From: Bacteroidales bacterium | GTDB lineage: Bacteria; Bacteroidota; Bacteroidia; Bacteroidales; UBA932 | Length of the DNA stretch: 14,008 nucleotides | Reading direction: 5' to 3' | NCBI GenBank assembly: GCA_024402115.1 | Contig: JAKSJQ010000049.1 | Location: 1 to 14,008 of the forward strand | Shown: one piece after another, positions 1 to 8,069 of the stretch | How the letters are laid out: each line of letters opens with the position of its first letter | Position numbering within the stretch: the stretch's first letter is position 1 | The notes under the pieces: model-generated | Databases searched by the model: none | Seen by the model: only the letters and a program-made list of their open reading frames with translations | What the model was told of the DNA's origin: nothing | Translations under genes and position numbers: made by a program

Positions 1-273
1 CCGCTGGTCGAGACCGATCCCAAGGTCAGGGAGTGCATATTCTGCGTGTCCCAGCTCAGGGACGGCAGGACGGGGCTGACGGTAGTCTCGCAGGCCAGCT
101 ATGCTCCTATCCGAAGGTCCCTGCGCCGCATCTATCCTATCGTGTCCATGACCTGGTACAAGAGCTGCGACCCATATTTCAACCGCTTTCCGCGCAGCCG
201 TACGCCCAAGGTCTATCTGGTCAACCCTGCCGAACTGGACGCCGCCCTCCGGAACTCCGAGCCTCTCTGGTAG
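1..273 (+). CDS. C-terminal fragment of an unrecognised protein
   Basis: An open frame runs from the left edge to a TAG at 271-273, giving the last 90 residues of a protein whose start is outside the window. The third codon positions are rich in G and C, as in the neighbouring real genes, which supports coding. The fragment has a CIFC pair near its start, then basic residues (RRSLRRIYP) and a terminal stretch rich in Tyr, Pro and Arg. There is no signal peptide or membrane segment in what is visible. I do not recognise a family. A 161-bp gap separates it from uvrA, so a shared transcript is possible but not shown. Confidence 0.6.
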   Translation, partial: PLVETDPKVRECIFCVSQLRDGRTGLTVVSQASYAPIRRSLRRIYPIVSMTWYKSCDPYFNRFPRSRTPKVYLVNPAELDAALRNSEPLW

Positions 274-389
274 CCCGCTGGATTCTCCCGCACCATCTTG
301 TATTGCCGGTGTGATCCTGCCTTCCTTCCCGTACAGCCGGCGCCAGGGCTCAGAACTTGCCGTATCACTTCCGTGATTGTAAAATAATG

Positions 390-401
390 CGTAAATTTAC
401 G
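390..401. repeat. Perfect 12-bp palindrome upstream of uvrA
   Basis: CGTAAATTTACG reads the same on both strands. It sits 33 bp before the chosen uvrA start in an AT-rich patch of an otherwise GC-rich spacer. It includes TAAATTTA (392-399), one base away from the Bacteroidota -7 box TAnnTTTG, but I see no matching -33 element at 19-21 bp. It could be an operator overlapping a promoter, or chance. The rest of the 274-434 spacer shows no convincing terminator. Confidence 0.4.
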
Positions 402-434
402 GCCCTCGGCATTGAGCCGAAGGACGGATTTGGA

Positions 435-3275
435 ATGGAAGAAGGAAACATCATAGTAAAGCGCGCAAAGGTCAATAACCTCAAGGATATCACGGTGGAG
501 ATCCCTCGTGGGAAGTTCGTCGTTATCACCGGCATCTCTGGCTCGGGAAAGTCCTCCCTGGCCTTCGACACACTCTTCGCGGAGGGCCAGCGTCGCTTTG
601 CGGAGAGCCTTTCTTCCTATGCCCGTCAGTTCCTCGGAAGGATGTCCAAGCCGGACGTCGAGCTGATCGAAGGCATTCCACCTGCTATCGCGATCGAGCA
701 GCGCGTGAATATCCGCAATCCTCGCTCCACTATAGCTACCTCCACCGAGATCTACGACTATCTCAGGATGATCTTCGCCCGCATCGGAAGGACCTATTCT
801 CCGGTCAGCGGCGAGGAAGTCCGTTGCCACAGCGCGAACGACGTGATGGACCATATCTTCTCATCCAGCTCGCCGGTGGCCTATATCATCACCGACATCG
901 CATGGAACAGCCGTGAGGACAAGGTCGAGCTCATGCTCTCGCTCAAGGAGGAAGGCTACACAAGGTTCCTAGTGGACGGAAAGCCGGTGAGGATAGAGGA
1001 GGTGATGAAGAATGCCCAGACGGGGGAATATCCCGAGAACGTGTACCTTCTTCATGACCGCGTGCGTACGGACATCGTACGTGAGGGCCAGCAGTGGGAG
1101 GACACTTCGACGAGGGTGCTCGGATCCATCGAGTCAGCCTTCACCAAGGGCGGCGGCGCTCTCCTGGTCTACACGGACGTACTGCGCCAGTTCACCAACC
1201 GCTTCGAGGCGGACGGAATCGTCTTCGCAAGGCCGGATGAGTATCTCTTCAGCTTCAACAGCCCTCTGGGCGCATGTCCGGTCTGCGGCGGACTCGGAAA
1301 GATAGTCGGAATCAGCGAGGACCTCGTCGTTCCTGACAAGAGCATGACCATCTACGACGGTGCGATTGCGTGCTGGCGCGGAGACAAAATGGGGTGGTTC
1401 AAGAACCTCGCGGTGATGAATGCGGAGCGCTATGGGCTGCCTGTGTTCAAGCCGTACTGCAACCTCACCGAGAAGGAGAAGTCCATCATCTGGGAGGGAC
1501 GTGCCGGCAGGACCGAGGAGGACAGCATCATCGGACTCAACGAATTCTTCGAGTGGGTCGAGAAGAACCGCTATAAGATTCAGTACAAATACATGCTCAG
1601 CCGCTACTCAGGCAAGACCAACTGCCATTCGTGCGGCGGCAGCCGTCTCCGCAAGGAGGCTCTTTACGTGAAGGTCGGCGGAAAGACCATCCATGAGCTC
1701 CTGTGCATGAACGTCGACCAGCTCCTCGAATTCTTCCGCACGCTCGAGCTCAACGGCTATGAACATACCATCGCCGACAAGGCCATAAAGGAGATATGCT
1801 CGCGTCTGCAGTACATCCAGGACGTGGGACTCTCGTACCTCACTCTCAACCGAACTTCGAATACCCTCAGCGGCGGTGAGAGCCAGCGAATCAACCTCGT
1901 GACGGCGCTCGGAAGCTCGCTCGTGGGCTCGCTCTACATACTCGACGAGCCGTCGATCGGACTCCATCCGCGCGACACGGAGAAGCTGATCGGGGTGCTC
2001 AAGCGCCTTCGCGACATAGGCAATACGGTGGTGGTCGTGGAGCATGACGAGGAGATCATGCGCGCTGCGGATGTGCTCATCGACATGGGCCCGCGTGCCG
2101 GAATCGACGGCGGTGAGATCGTGTTCCAGGGTAAGCTCCCGAAGGATGCGCAGTCCCTCGAAGCTCCGGAGTTCAAGGACGCTGCGTCAAAGTCCCTGAC
2201 CCTGAAGTACCTCAGCGGCGAGAGGCAGAGGTATGTGCGCGAGAAGCGCAAGCCGAACTATTGGATCACGGTGGAGGGCGCGATGGAGCACAACCTCAAG
2301 GATGTGGACGTGAAGTTCCCTCTCGGCGTGCTTGCCGTCGTGACGGGAGTCAGCGGCAGCGGCAAGTCATCCCTTGTCGGCGACATACTCTACCCGGCCC
2401 TCTACCGCCGCATCAACGAGACGGGTTCTGCACCGGGAACTTTCCGCGGACTCAGCGGCAATCTCGACAGGATCAACAGGATAGAATACGTGGACCAGAA
2501 TCCTATAGGCAAGAGCTCCCGCTCCAACGCGGTGACCTACCTCAAGGTCTACGACGACATACGCAAGCTCTTCAGCGAGCAGCAGTACGCGAAGATGAAC
2601 GGTTACGGACCTTCGTTCTTCTCCTTCAACCAGGACGGAGGACGCTGCCCAGAGTGCCAGGGAGAGGGTTTCGTGAAGATAGGCATGCAGTTCATGGCGG
2701 ACGTGTCCATGGTCTGCGAGGCCTGCGGCGGACGCCGTTTCAAGCCGGACATCCTCGAGGTGAAGTACAAGGGAATGAACATAGACGACGTGCTGAACAT
2801 GAGCGTCACGGAGGCCATCGAGTTCTTCGGTTCGCAGCCCGAAAGCGAGGCTAAGAGAATTGCACACAGGCTCCAGCCGCTGGTGGACGTCGGACTGTCG
2901 TACATCAAGCTCGGTCAGAGCAGCAGCACGCTTTCCGGTGGTGAGAGCCAGCGTATCAAGCTCGCATACTTCCTCTCGATGTCGGAGGAAAGCAGCTCCT
3001 ACAAGCGCCAGAACATCATGTTCATATTCGACGAGCCTACCACCGGTCTGCATTTCTACGACGTGGAGAAGCTTCTCAAGAGTCTTGACGCGCTGATTGC
3101 GAACGGTCACAGCGTGGTGGTCGTGGAGCACAATCCGGACGTGATGCGTTCGGCTGACTGGATCATCGACCTCGGCCCGGATGCGGGTGACAGGGGAGGT
3201 GAGGTCGTGTTCGCCGGCACACCGGAGGATATGGCCGCTCATGCGGATACATTCACTGCAAAATATCTCAGGTAG
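435..3275 (+). CDS. uvrA: UvrA, excinuclease ABC subunit A
   Basis: This is the 946-residue DNA-damage sensor of nucleotide excision repair, which dimerises, scans DNA and loads UvrB. It has two ABC ATPase halves. The first has Walker [10 protein letters not shown] (33-41), signature LSGGES (478-483) and DEPSIG from 504. The second has GVSGSGKSS (638-646), LSGGES (833-838) and DEPTTG from 866. The C-terminal zinc finger is intact: CPEC 738-741, 19 residues, CEAC 761-764. The UvrB-binding region is present (about 118-250), so this is not a short UvrA2. The first zinc module has CPVC (281-284) but lacks the preceding CxxC pair known in E. coli. A polar insert (EESSSYKRQ) precedes the second Walker B. 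ATG 435 was chosen because [19 protein letters not shown] matches the family N-terminus and AAGGA lies 10 nt upstream; an ATG at 387 would add 16 atypical residues. It is probably cotranscribed with the acyltransferase. Confidence 0.96.
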   Translation: MEEGNIIVKRAKVNNLKDITVEIPRGKFVVITGISGSGKSSLAFDTLFAEGQRRFAESLSSYARQFLGRMSKPDVELIEGIPPAIAIEQRVNIRNPRSTIATSTEIYDYLRMIFARIGRTYSPVSGEEVRCHSANDVMDHIFSSSSPVAYIITDIAWNSREDKVELMLSLKEEGYTRFLVDGKPVRIEEVMKNAQTGEYPENVYLLHDRVRTDIVREGQQWEDTSTRVLGSIESAFTKGGGALLVYTDVLRQFTNRFEADGIVFARPDEYLFSFNSPLGACPVCGGLGKIVGISEDLVVPDKSMTIYDGAIACWRGDKMGWFKNLAVMNAERYGLPVFKPYCNLTEKEKSIIWEGRAGRTEEDSIIGLNEFFEWVEKNRYKIQYKYMLSRYSGKTNCHSCGGSRLRKEALYVKVGGKTIHELLCMNVDQLLEFFRTLELNGYEHTIADKAIKEICSRLQYIQDVGLSYLTLNRTSNTLSGGESQRINLVTALGSSLVGSLYILDEPSIGLHPRDTEKLIGVLKRLRDIGNTVVVVEHDEEIMRAADVLIDMGPRAGIDGGEIVFQGKLPKDAQSLEAPEFKDAASKSLTLKYLSGERQRYVREKRKPNYWITVEGAMEHNLKDVDVKFPLGVLAVVTGVSGSGKSSLVGDILYPALYRRINETGSAPGTFRGLSGNLDRINRIEYVDQNPIGKSSRSNAVTYLKVYDDIRKLFSEQQYAKMNGYGPSFFSFNQDGGRCPECQGEGFVKIGMQFMADVSMVCEACGGRRFKPDILEVKYKGMNIDDVLNMSVTEAIEFFGSQPESEAKRIAHRLQPLVDVGLSYIKLGQSSSTLSGGESQRIKLAYFLSMSEESSSYKRQNIMFIFDEPTTGLHFYDVEKLLKSLDALIANGHSVVVVEHNPDVMRSADWIIDLGPDAGDRGGEVVFAGTPEDMAAHADTFTAKYLR

Positions 3276-3276
3276 C

Positions 3277-4179
3277 ATGGCGGATTTCGGATACTATTGC
3301 CTCAAGGGCGCGCTCTCGCTGGTCGCAGCACTGCCGTTGAAGGTCCATTACTTCAACGCCAGGCTTCTGTCACTCATTGCCAGGAAGTTCTACCGCAGCA
3401 ATGTCGTTCGCGACAATCTCGAGAAGTGCTTCCCGCAGAAGAGCGCAGAGGAGAGGGAGGTCATACTCAGAAAGTTTTATGACCATTTCGCTGACCTGGT
3501 CGTGGAGACCATCTGGTTCGGCGGCTGCAGCCCGAAAAGGTTGAAGAGGCAGGGAATAGTCAGCGTGGGCAACGTCGAACTGCTGAATGAAGTCTATGAC
3601 CGTTCCGAGAGCGTGATGGTGATCTTCTCGCACATGGGCAATTGGGAGCTGATAGGCGGAACCGAGTCATACAGCCCTGTGGGCAGGGACTTCCATATGA
3701 CGGAGAATGACTTCGTCGTGGTCTACAAGAAACTTACCAGCAAGGTCTGGGACAAGATCATGAACGAGAACCGCAAGGCTCCGCTTGTCGACCCGGCCGG
3801 TTTCGAAGGATTGGTGGAGACCCAGTCACTCATACGTTACGTCCTGTCCCACAGAGGCCAGAAGAAAGTTTACAACATCAATACAGACCAGCGTCCGTAC
3901 GCATCCGCCAAGGGCTCGCTTCCGGTGGAGTTCATGCACCGAGAGTGCAGGACCATGGCTGCTGCTGCGAATATGGCAGCGAAGTTCGCCTTTCCGGTGA
4001 TGTACCAGAGGATGGTGATCGAGGAGAGGGGAAAGTACCGTATCGAGTACGAACTCATCTGCGAGGACGCATCCAAGATGCCTGTCGAGGAAATCATGCA
4101 GAGATTCTATGATCTCCTGACCAAGGATATAGAGGCTCAGCCGGAGAACTATCTCTGGACCCATCGCCGCTGGGCATAG
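3277..4179 (+). CDS. LpxL/HtrB-like lipid A acyltransferase
   Basis: This 300-residue protein belongs to the lipid A biosynthesis (late) acyltransferase family, inner-membrane enzymes that add an acyl chain to lipid A or a related lipid. The catalytic HX4E motif is seen as HMGNWE (H119, E124). The family's DQ block appears as DQRPY (204-208), and the typical C-terminal ending is present as ENYLWTHRRW. The N-terminus (about 10-36) is hydrophobic with basic residues, suiting membrane association. The length fits the family. The ATG lies one base after the uvrA stop, which indicates an operon with translational coupling; longer in-frame starts would run back into uvrA in another frame. Which acyl chain or acceptor is used cannot be read from the sequence, and an ornithine-lipid or phospholipid substrate is not excluded. 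Confidence 0.88.
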   Translation: MADFGYYCLKGALSLVAALPLKVHYFNARLLSLIARKFYRSNVVRDNLEKCFPQKSAEEREVILRKFYDHFADLVVETIWFGGCSPKRLKRQGIVSVGNVELLNEVYDRSESVMVIFSHMGNWELIGGTESYSPVGRDFHMTENDFVVVYKKLTSKVWDKIMNENRKAPLVDPAGFEGLVETQSLIRYVLSHRGQKKVYNINTDQRPYASAKGSLPVEFMHRECRTMAAAANMAAKFAFPVMYQRMVIEERGKYRIEYELICEDASKMPVEEIMQRFYDLLTKDIEAQPENYLWTHRRWA

Positions 4180-4199
4180 ATTCCGTAAACTTCAATACT

Positions 4200-4231
4200 T
4201 TTGTTGAGATGGCATTTTATTTGTACTTTTG
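4200..4231 (+). promoter_or_regulatory. Bacteroidota-type promoter for the GT2 gene
   Basis: A -33 TTTG (4200-4203) is followed after exactly 20 bp by a perfect -7 box TACTTTTG (4224-4231). This matches the known Bacteroidota consensus TTTG-N19-21-TAnnTTTG. Transcription would start near 4235-4238. This promoter decides the GT2 start: a TTG at 4229 overlaps the -7 box and cannot be translated from this transcript. Confidence 0.8.
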
Positions 4232-4270
4232 CGCCTCTCGTGGAGTAATAAGTTTAGAATCGTTGATATT

Positions 4271-5221
4271 TTGGGAAATTTAGTTGCAAATCAGCCGCTG
4301 GTATCTATTCTCATTCCGGTTTATGGAGTTGAGAAATATATAGCTACCTACACTGAGTCTCTTCTCGGCCAGACATATACGAATATCGAATTCGTGATAG
4401 TGAATGACGGAACGAAGGATAGGTCGATGGAAATTTTCCGTGAGATTCTGGATAACCGTTTTCCCCACCTGAAGGGCAGGGTACATATCTACGACAAGGA
4501 GAACGGGGGACTTCCTTCTGCCCGCGAGTTCGGTCTAAGGCACTTTACCGGCGACTATTTCATGTTCTCGGATTCCGATGATTTGATGGAACTGGATATG
4601 GTCGAAAAGCTGGTGGCAAGTGCCGTGGCGAACGACAGCGACATCGCATATTGTGATTTCTGGGCCATCTACCCGAAGAAGATACGTCACAGACAGGAAA
4701 ATGATTACACGAACGGACAGAGTGCCCAGTGGTTCGACGACATCTTCAATTGGAGGGCGACTTCGTATCTCTGGCGCTGTCTTATCAAGTCAAGCATACT
4801 GCATGAGCACGAAATTGTAGTGCCTCCTTATTCCATGAATGAAGACACCTTCATCTTCGGCCAGATTCTTGAATTCTCCGAGAGAATATCTCACGTGAAG
4901 GAACCTCTCTATCATTATTATTTCCGCGAAGGGTCAATTGCCAATACCAGCCGCAGATATGGAAAGAACCGCGTCGAACGTGCCCTTAATTACATGGCGA
5001 TGCGTGAGCTTTTCAAGGAGAGAGGATACAAGCTGATGACAAAGCAGATACGAAGGGACATCGTAGCTTATGCAGGATGGTCCATCCTCAAGTTCGACAG
5101 GAGCAACTTCTCGAAATACCCTGAAATCCTGCGCCAGTGCAAGACATTCAAACTTGGCCGCAGCCTGAGGTTACCTGTATTCAAGCAGTTTCTCCTGAAG
5201 GCATATCTCTGCTTCCGGTAA
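4271..5221 (+). CDS. Family 2 glycosyltransferase
   Basis: A GT-A fold glycosyltransferase of about 316 residues that transfers a sugar from a nucleotide donor, probably in surface polysaccharide or LPS synthesis. The N-terminal beta strand LVSILIPVYGVEKYI (10-24), the nucleotide-binding VNDGTKDRS (44-52) and the metal-binding SDSDD (100-104) are clear. The C-terminal third is charged and has no obvious membrane helix. There is no ATG near the required start. The only in-frame standard start after the promoter and before the conserved strand is TTG 4271, which gives a typical short N-terminus. The 5' end and the 91-bp spacer are more AT-rich than the neighbours, possibly a sign of a different origin. 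It converges on the GT4 gene, with 52 bp between the two stops and no strong terminator there. The sugar and the acceptor are unknown. Confidence 0.9.
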   Translation: MGNLVANQPLVSILIPVYGVEKYIATYTESLLGQTYTNIEFVIVNDGTKDRSMEIFREILDNRFPHLKGRVHIYDKENGGLPSAREFGLRHFTGDYFMFSDSDDLMELDMVEKLVASAVANDSDIAYCDFWAIYPKKIRHRQENDYTNGQSAQWFDDIFNWRATSYLWRCLIKSSILHEHEIVVPPYSMNEDTFIFGQILEFSERISHVKEPLYHYYFREGSIANTSRRYGKNRVERALNYMAMRELFKERGYKLMTKQIRRDIVAYAGWSILKFDRSNFSKYPEILRQCKTFKLGRSLRLPVFKQFLLKAYLCFR

Positions 5222-5273
5222 TCTCTATATTTTGGGGAAATCCTGTGTGCCCCTGCGGTTCAGGAATACTGTG

Positions 5274-6377
5274 CTAGTGCTTTGCGATGAGTTCTCGGAA
5301 GAGCTCGTCCCACTGCGTCATGATCCTTTCGATGCGGAATTCCTCCGACTTGGCGGCGGCAGCCCTGCCGAATTCCCTGCGGAGCTCCGGGGACTCGATC
5401 AGCCTGCATATCCCTTCTGCCAGAGCATCGACATCGCCCTCTCGGACCACGTAGCCGCTCTTTCCGTCGACAATGATCTCCGATGGTCCGCATTTGCAGT
5501 CATAGCTCACGATGGGAAGACCGCATGCGCTTGCCTCGAGCATCACCATCGGGAAGCCCTCTCCGAGCGAGCTCATCACCATCGCACTGCGCCCGAGCAT
5601 CTCGCTGCGCATGTCCGACGATCTGCCGCAGAGGTTCATGCATCCTTCGAGCCCGTTTTCGGCGATCATCCTGCGCACCTTCTCCATCATTCCTCCGACC
5701 CCGAAGATGTCCAGAGACCAGTCCGGATGCTTCCGGTGCACCTTTGCCCATGCCCTGACCATGTCCGGATAGTTCTTGATCGGGTCGAATCTGCCGACTG
5801 CGATCATCCTCCTGGATTCAAGCGCGGCTTTGGTGTCGGTCGTGAAGGTGAGGGGATTGTATATCTGCCGTGCGTCAGGGACAGTGCCGGCCCAGAGCTT
5901 CCTGTCGGCTTCGGTCAGCACGACGAAGCAGTCCAGGGCTGCCGCCGCCTTCTCGAGATTCTTTGTCCTGATGCCGGCGTAGAGGCGTCCGAGAGCGCTG
6001 GAACCATATTTCTGGATGTATTTGTCGTGTGAGAAATGGAATTCGCAGAGCTTTATGCTTCCGTCCTTCAGCGCAGGTAGGCAGTATATCTCGTTGCAGC
6101 CGGTGGAGATCGTGATATCCGGACGGATTTCGAGCAGCTGCTTCTCCAGCGTCTTCGCATACTTTCCGTGTGCGCTGACATATCTGTCCGGGCAGCGGAG
6201 GTCATGGACATGGACCTTGTCGCTCAGCGGGAAGAAAGGCTTTCTGCCCTTGAGGGCCGCGGTGATGATATGCACCTCGTATCCGAGCACGTCGGCAAGG
6301 TAGTTTGCCTTTATGCTCAGGACCCTTTCCTTACCGCCGGTCTTGTGGATCGAGTGTATGCAGTATGCTATTCTCAT
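5274..6377 (-). CDS. GT4-family (GT-B) glycosyltransferase
   Basis: A 367-residue retaining glycosyltransferase of the glycosyltransferase 1/GT4 group. The N-terminal domain has the glycine-containing loop (HKTGGKERVL, 11-20). The C-terminal nucleotide-sugar domain has VGRFDPIKNY (194-203), where donor phosphates bind, and the EX7E motif EGFPMVMLE (E273, E281). The length is normal for the family. It is the second gene of a two-gene operon: the Stealth gene ends 12 bp upstream of its ATG. Its likely role is adding a hexose or N-acetylhexosamine in capsule, exopolysaccharide or LPS O-chain assembly at the cytoplasmic side of the membrane. The exact sugar cannot be read from the sequence. Confidence 0.92.
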   Translation of the reverse strand: MRIAYCIHSIHKTGGKERVLSIKANYLADVLGYEVHIITAALKGRKPFFPLSDKVHVHDLRCPDRYVSAHGKYAKTLEKQLLEIRPDITISTGCNEIYCLPALKDGSIKLCEFHFSHDKYIQKYGSSALGRLYAGIRTKNLEKAAAALDCFVVLTEADRKLWAGTVPDARQIYNPLTFTTDTKAALESRRMIAVGRFDPIKNYPDMVRAWAKVHRKHPDWSLDIFGVGGMMEKVRRMIAENGLEGCMNLCGRSSDMRSEMLGRSAMVMSSLGEGFPMVMLEASACGLPIVSYDCKCGPSEIIVDGKSGYVVREGDVDALAEGICRLIESPELRREFGRAAAAKSEEFRIERIMTQWDELFRELIAKH

Positions 6378-6389
6378 CTGATGCCGTGT

Positions 6390-7262
6390 CTATCGTTCCA
6401 GGTCGCAAGGTTCCGGGAGCAAGGTCTCGAAGGCCGCGAGCAGACGCTTCCTGCACTCGAGATACTTCTCCTGCGGCATGTTCACGTCGTTGATGCATGC
6501 GAACTGCGCGGTCGGGTTGAGGATGAAGGATTCTATCTTGTCCATCGAGCTCGCCGCAAGCGAGAAATGCTTCTTCGAGCGGCGCTGCTGGATCGTGCGT
6601 CCGGTGTAGTAGAGGTAGTCGGTGAAGATGTACTGGTTCACGTTGAAAGGCTTCCTCAGCGGAGTCACGAGGGAGAGTATCTCCTTTTCCTTCAGCCTGT
6701 AGAGCTCCTCGCTGCAGCTTCGCAGCATAGGTGAACAGATGTGCTGGGGGCGCATGAAACCTATTCCGCAGGCCCCTGCGGCACTTTTTGCGAGCCTGTC
6801 CGATGCCTGGGTCTGTCTCTTGAACATTCCCCATGGAAGGAAGCAGCGCGAGTGCTTCATCACCACCTTCCCGTCGCGGAAGAAGTCTTCCGGCCTGGAC
6901 TGGGCGACAGGGAAGATGTCGTCGTTGAAATAGATGAACTGTTCGCTGAGGCCGGGGATCCTGTGCAGGAACATCTCTATCGCGGTGCTGTTGAATACGG
7001 GGAGGAGTTCCTTCGGGATGATGTCCTTGTGGAGGACTATCTTCAGCTTCTCGCTAACCCAGGATGGTACCTGACTCTCGCGTGCGACGACGAGGAACAC
7101 ATTGTCGATGTACGGCATGAACTTCCTGATTCCGCGCAGGAGGTAGCGCAGGGTGCCCCAGTCGCGGAATCTCTTCTCGTTGAGCTTTCCGCCGACCGCG
7201 TTCTCGTAATCCTGCATCCAGAGCGGGTCAAGTCCGTCTACGTATGTGATGACTATGTCCAT
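6390..7262 (-). CDS. Stealth-family sugar-phosphate transferase
   Basis: This 290-residue protein carries the Stealth conserved regions in order: CR1 IVITYVDGLDPLW (3-15); CR2 from R31 (FRDWGTLRYLLRGIRKFMP) through LPVFNS (87-92) to YFNDDIF (111-117); a CR3-like RPQHICSPML (171-180); and a CR4-like FACINDV (254-260) with a final LLPEP. Known family members are hexose-1-phosphate transferases that build phosphodiester-linked capsular polymers, related to the eukaryotic GlcNAc-1-phosphotransferase. ATG 7262 places CR1 at the N-terminus as in relatives; an in-frame start at 7367 would add 35 residues with no family support. Together with the downstream GT4 gene it probably makes or decorates a phosphoglycan. 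The donor and acceptor are unknown. Confidence 0.9.
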   Translation of the reverse strand: MDIVITYVDGLDPLWMQDYENAVGGKLNEKRFRDWGTLRYLLRGIRKFMPYIDNVFLVVARESQVPSWVSEKLKIVLHKDIIPKELLPVFNSTAIEMFLHRIPGLSEQFIYFNDDIFPVAQSRPEDFFRDGKVVMKHSRCFLPWGMFKRQTQASDRLAKSAAGACGIGFMRPQHICSPMLRSCSEELYRLKEKEILSLVTPLRKPFNVNQYIFTDYLYYTGRTIQQRRSKKHFSLAASSMDKIESFILNPTAQFACINDVNMPQEKYLECRKRLLAAFETLLPEPCDLER

Positions 7263-7268
7263 GCCTTG

Positions 7269-7276
7269 CAAAGATA
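7269..7276 (-). promoter_or_regulatory. -7 box directly before the Stealth start
   Basis: On the minus strand TATCTTTG matches TAnnTTTG perfectly, but it ends only 6 nt before the Stealth ATG. There is no TTG at 19-21 bp upstream; the nearest TTTG is at 11 bp. It is either a chance match or a promoter giving an almost leaderless mRNA. Confidence 0.35.
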
Positions 7277-7351
7277 GGAGATTTAGCCAAAAGCTTGGGG
7301 ATAGTTCCGATTTTTCTGTGTCTGCGATGCCCAGATATCCGTGCAATTGGA

Positions 7352-7359
7352 TATATTTG
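7352..7359 (+). promoter_or_regulatory. -7 box of the nicotinamidase lipoprotein gene
   Basis: TATATTTG fits the Bacteroidota -7 consensus TAnnTTTG and leaves a leader of roughly 35 nt before ATG 7398. I find no good -33 TTTG at the usual distance, so the promoter may be weak or depend on an activator. Confidence 0.5.
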
Positions 7360-7397
7360 CAACCCATTTCCCATACGGGGATAAGTTAATAGTGTAT

Positions 7398-8069
7398 ATG
7401 AAGCGTATTATTTCAATTCTTTCAGCCATGGCGGCTGTGCTTGCCATGAGCTCATGCAATCAGAATGCGGGCCAGGCTCAGAGCGGTGACTGCTGCTGTG
7501 ACGAATGCTGCGGATGCTGTGAAAATCCGGCAAAGCTTCTCGTGGTCGTTGACGTGCAGAGGGATTTCTTCGATCCTGCAGGTTCGCTCTACGTGGGCGG
7601 CAGTGAGGTTCTTCCTGCAAAGATTGCTGCCATCGCAGACAATTATGACGGTGTCATCTTCACTCTCGACTGGCATCCCGGCAACCATTGCTCATTCGCT
7701 CCTCAGGGTGGCCCATGGCCGTCACACTGCGTTGCATACACCCAGGGCGCAGGTCTTGCTGACGAGTTCGCAGGCATTCTTGCCACCGACAAGGCCAAGC
7801 TTTTCTTCAAGGGCAATGATGTCGACAAGGAGCAGTACGGTGCGTTCGAGGACCTTTCCGAGGGCTGCATCTACAACTGGATCACTAACGCCGAGTCCAT
7901 CGACATATGCGGTATCGCAGGTGACTACTGTGTAAAGGAAAGCACCGCAAACATCCTCAAGCTCGCATCGGCAGAGAAGGTTGCAGTGCTTATGGACTGT
8001 GTCCGCAGCATTGATGACGGCTCTGCTATCGAGGCCTTCATCGCTGAGAACGGAATCACGAAGAAGTAA
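7398..8069 (+). CDS. Nicotinamidase-like isochorismatase-fold lipoprotein with Cys-rich tether
   Basis: A 223-residue protein. Residues 1-20 form a lipoprotein signal peptide (MKR start, hydrophobic core, lipobox AMSSC with Cys20). Residues 31-42 are extremely Cys-rich: Cys 32, 33, 34, 37, 38, 40 and 41. From about 46 there is a complete isochorismatase/nicotinamidase domain. Compared with PncA enzymes, the catalytic triad is D52 (VVVDVQRDFF), K138 (FFKGND) and C178 (IAGDYCV), and the metal ligands are D91, H93, H97 (DWHPGNHCSF) and H110 (WPSHCV). The expected reaction is nicotinamide to nicotinate plus ammonia for NAD salvage, though isochorismatase-fold relatives cleave other amides. Such enzymes are usually cytosolic, so the lipid anchor is unusual. 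No Met codon lies between the signal peptide and the catalytic D52, so a cytosolic ATG start is excluded. It is divergent from the Stealth operon and is probably monocistronic. Confidence 0.88.
   Translation: MKRIISILSAMAAVLAMSSCNQNAGQAQSGDCCCDECCGCCENPAKLLVVVDVQRDFFDPAGSLYVGGSEVLPAKIAAIADNYDGVIFTLDWHPGNHCSFAPQGGPWPSHCVAYTQGAGLADEFAGILATDKAKLFFKGNDVDKEQYGAFEDLSEGCIYNWITNAESIDICGIAGDYCVKESTANILKLASAEKVAVLMDCVRSIDDGSAIEAFIAENGITKK

Noticed and set aside
213..854. Minus-strand frame of 213 codons over the uvrA start
   Set aside because: It overlaps the conserved N-terminal ATPase of uvrA, and I see no promoter or family resemblance.
2367..3278. Long open frame (303 codons) on the minus strand inside uvrA
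   Set aside because: It lies entirely opposite a clearly conserved gene and its product looks like a Val/Leu/His-rich translation of antisense GC-rich DNA with no recognisable domain.
4229..4270. Upstream extension of the GT2 protein to a TTG at 4229
   Set aside because: The codon overlaps the -7 promoter box, so it would not be in the mRNA, and the added residues do not belong to the family.
5222..5273. Possible terminator hairpin between the convergent GT2 and GT4 genes
   Set aside because: Only 4-bp pairings (GGGG with CCCC, CCTG with CAGG) are present and no T-run follows, so support is too weak.
5232..6032. Plus-strand frame of 266 codons opposite the GT4 gene
   Set aside because: The GT4 motifs on the other strand are convincing; this product has the His/Arg/Pro-rich composition typical of antisense frames.
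7263..7367. N-terminal extension of the Stealth protein by 35 residues
   Set aside because: Relatives begin close to conserved region 1, which starts right after ATG 7262.
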